From: G963708235 sp963708235
GTDB taxonomy: Bacteria > Actinomycetota > Acidimicrobiia > Spongiisociales > UBA5794
Assembly: GCA_963708235.1 (NCBI GenBank)
Contig: OY970200.1
Location: 3,348,001 to 3,412,000 of the forward strand
Reading direction: 5' to 3'
Length of the DNA stretch: 64,000 bases
Program-made: the position numbers and the translations under genes
Shown: piece by piece, positions 62,736-64,000 of the stretch
How the letters are laid out: every line of letters starts with the position of its first letter
How positions within the stretch are numbered: the stretch's first letter is position 1
Notes under the pieces: model-generated
The model's database searches: none
What the model was told of the DNA's origin: nothing
Seen by the model: only the letters and a program-made list of their open reading frames with translations

Positions 62736-63257
62736 ATGGGAACCACGACGCGACACTTGAAGATCGGCGTCGTCGGTCTCGCTCTGTTGGCAACCGCCTG
62801 CGGTGGCGGCGATGCCACCGAGACCACGTCCGCCGATGCCGCCGGCGCCACCACCGTTCCACCCACGGCGACTGGCTCGGCTCCTGACGGCTTCTGTGAG
62901 GATGTGCTCGGGGTTCGTGGTCGCATCTTCGAGTTGCAGAAGCTCGACCGATCCGGACCTCTCCAACTTTGCCGACAACTTCACCGCGGCGCGCACGACG
63001 AGATGGCGGCACTCGACGTCCCGGAAGAGATCGACGAGGACTGGGCGACGATGACCGAGTTCATGACCGAGATGACCGGAATCCTCGGCGGGCTCGACTT
63101 CAGCGACCCCGAAGCCGCCAACCAAGCGTTGTCGGAGCAGGCCGCCGCACTCGAGGAACTGGCGGGCGAAGCCGAAGGTGCGAGCGGCCGGATCGACACC
63201 TACATCGAGAGCTATTGCGGTGTCGACCTGACAGGGACGACCCCTCCGGGGAGCTGA
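62736..63257 (+). CDS. Small lipoprotein with a probable internal out-of-frame segment
   Basis: A 173-residue exported lipoprotein: signal GVVGLALLATACGGG with the lipobox Cys at residue 20, then a Thr/Ala/Pro-rich linker and a helical acidic domain with two Cys. Residues around 70-85 read as Arg/Leu-rich sequence unlike the rest. In the next frame the same bases give TDPDLSNFADNFTAA, which fits far better. One extra G near 62946 and one missing base near 62990 would explain this, leaving the gene open overall. ATG 62736 has AGGAG seven bases upstream. Function unknown. Confidence 0.7.
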   Translation: MGTTTRHLKIGVVGLALLATACGGGDATETTSADAAGATTVPPTATGSAPDGFCEDVLGVRGRIFELQKLDRSGPLQLCRQLHRGAHDEMAALDVPEEIDEDWATMTEFMTEMTGILGGLDFSDPEAANQALSEQAAALEELAGEAEGASGRIDTYIESYCGVDLTGTTPPGS

Positions 63258-63442
63258 ACACCGAATCCCGCCGTCATTGCCCAGGCGGGGCGGCCCGGGA
63301 CGGATGAATCTCACGCCGTCAGGTGCCGGTCCCGATCATCACGCCACGCCAATACATCTCATGAGCCGACCACACGGCGGTGCGCCACGTGGTCGCCGCG
63401 GATCATCGACGGCGACCACTTACACCCGGCCATTTCGTCCGG

Positions 63443-63448
63443 TACACT
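63443..63448 (+). promoter_or_regulatory. Possible -10 box of the dehydrogenase gene
   Basis: TACACT lies in an AT-richer spot 58 bases before the TTG start and would give a leader of about 50 nt that carries GGAAGGAG. The -35 is not convincing. Confidence 0.3.
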
Positions 63449-63506
63449 CCCGCCCACAACCTCCCCGTGGGCCCTGGTTGCCCCTGTCTCGGAAGGAGCT
63501 AGCAAG

Positions 63507-64000
63507 TTGGGAGTATTCCAGGCCATCGGCTCGGATACCCACGAAGAGGTACTCTTCGGCTATGACCCGGTATCGGGTCTCCGGACCATCATCGCCATCC
63601 ATTCGACTGCTCTCGGTCCCGCCCTCGGCGGGACTCGCTTTTTTCCGTACGAGAACGAAGAGGACGCCCTCACCGATGTCCTCCGTCTCTCCAAGGGGAT
63701 GACCCTCAAATCGGCGGCTGCCGGGCTCGACCTCGGTGGCGGCAAGGCGGTCATCATCGGTGACCCCGCCACGATCAAGACCGAGCGCCTCCTTCGCGCC
63801 TACGGTCAGATCGTCGAATCTCTCGGTGGGCGCTACATCACCGCCGAAGATGTCGGCACCACCACCTCCGACATGGCCATGATCTCCCGTGAAACCGACG
63901 CCGTGGCCGGGCTCCCCGAAGAGCTCGGTGGATCCGGCGACCCCTCCCCCGCCACCGCACGCGGTGTCATGGCCAGCATCCTCGCCGTGGCCGAGCACCT
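63507..64000 (+). CDS. Leucine/valine-type amino-acid dehydrogenase, cut by the right edge
   Basis: The first 164 codons of a Glu/Leu/Phe/Val dehydrogenase. Landmarks are GLRTIIAIHSTALGPALGGT, LRLSKGMTLKSAAAGLDLGG followed by GKAVIIGDP (substrate pocket, with the first Lys of KGMTLK and the Lys of GGGK in the expected places), RYITAEDVGTTTSDMAMI, and the start of the NAD-binding domain. The enzyme deaminates branched-chain amino acids to 2-oxo acids. The start is TTG 63507, eight bases after a strong GGAAGGAG. The fold is certain; which amino acid is preferred is not. Confidence 0.9.
   Translation, partial: MGVFQAIGSDTHEEVLFGYDPVSGLRTIIAIHSTALGPALGGTRFFPYENEEDALTDVLRLSKGMTLKSAAAGLDLGGGKAVIIGDPATIKTERLLRAYGQIVESLGGRYITAEDVGTTTSDMAMISRETDAVAGLPEELGGSGDPSPATARGVMASILAVAEH

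Overview
The window is GC-rich, densely coded DNA from an actinobacterium. I infer a member of the class Acidimicrobiia. The grounds are actinobacterial gene families (WhiB-free but rich in F420-type LLM oxidoreductases, DMT exporters and ECF sigma factors), frequent GTG/TTG starts, many leaderless promoters, and above all three secreted proteins that carry S-layer-homology-like modules with the signature GCNPPxNxxFCP, which I associate with that class. No rRNA, tRNA, phage, transposase or CRISPR array was recognised, so this looks like ordinary chromosome.

Layout. 0-7.9 kb: a C4-dicarboxylate carrier cut by the left edge, a lipoprotein and a PepT-like peptidase (one operon), a MalT-type LuxR regulator, a Kef/CPA2-type antiporter, and a divergent EamA exporter/MarR pair that shares a 20-bp perfect palindrome. 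8.0-9.0 kb: a tandem array of 286-bp GC-rich repeats. 9.0-21.6 kb: small membrane and secreted proteins, MtfA-like protease, SulP transporter, EamA transporter/CGNR regulator, two LLM oxidoreductases, a G8/beta-helix surface protein, an orphan antitoxin and exonuclease III. Three genes here (mtfA, surface protein, xthA) are each broken by one extra base. 21.6-28.8 kb: an ECF sigma/membrane-protein pair, the conserved ATP-grasp/alpha-E/transglutaminase operon, an SLH-like amidase and a VapBC module.

28.9-37.4 kb is the most interesting region. It is a tightly coupled seven-gene operon, with overlapping stop/start codons at many junctions, that encodes Ebo-type proteins (EboA, TatD-like EboB, UbiA prenyltransferase EboC, EboE, a phosphodiesterase, a TIM-barrel isomerase). 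The usual sugar-phosphate cyclase EboD is absent and an inositol-3-phosphate synthase stands in its place. A polyprenyl diphosphate synthase lies just upstream on the same strand. Together they could make and handle a prenylated cyclitol.

37.6-49.0 kb: an ECF sigma factor with a SnoaL-like tail, another SLH-like surface protein, a flippase-like membrane protein, an OatA-type acyltransferase, a large protein with an eCIS-type recognition motif and a metal-hydrolase-like core, a TrkA-linked ion channel with an odd filter sequence, and two unknowns. 49.2-63.3 kb: a 1,173-residue secreted lamin-tail/phytase-like protein, a MacB-type ABC exporter, a thioredoxin-like ferredoxin, an ECF42 sigma/YCII pair, a histidine kinase/response regulator/DUF4097 operon, a second repeat array related to the first, and a lipoprotein. 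The right edge cuts a leucine/valine-type dehydrogenase.

Regulation. Ten or more genes have a TANNNT hexamer (often TAGGCT or TACGCT) only 6-9 bases before the start codon, which fits leaderless transcription, while operon-internal genes use Shine-Dalgarno sites or overlapping stop/start codons.
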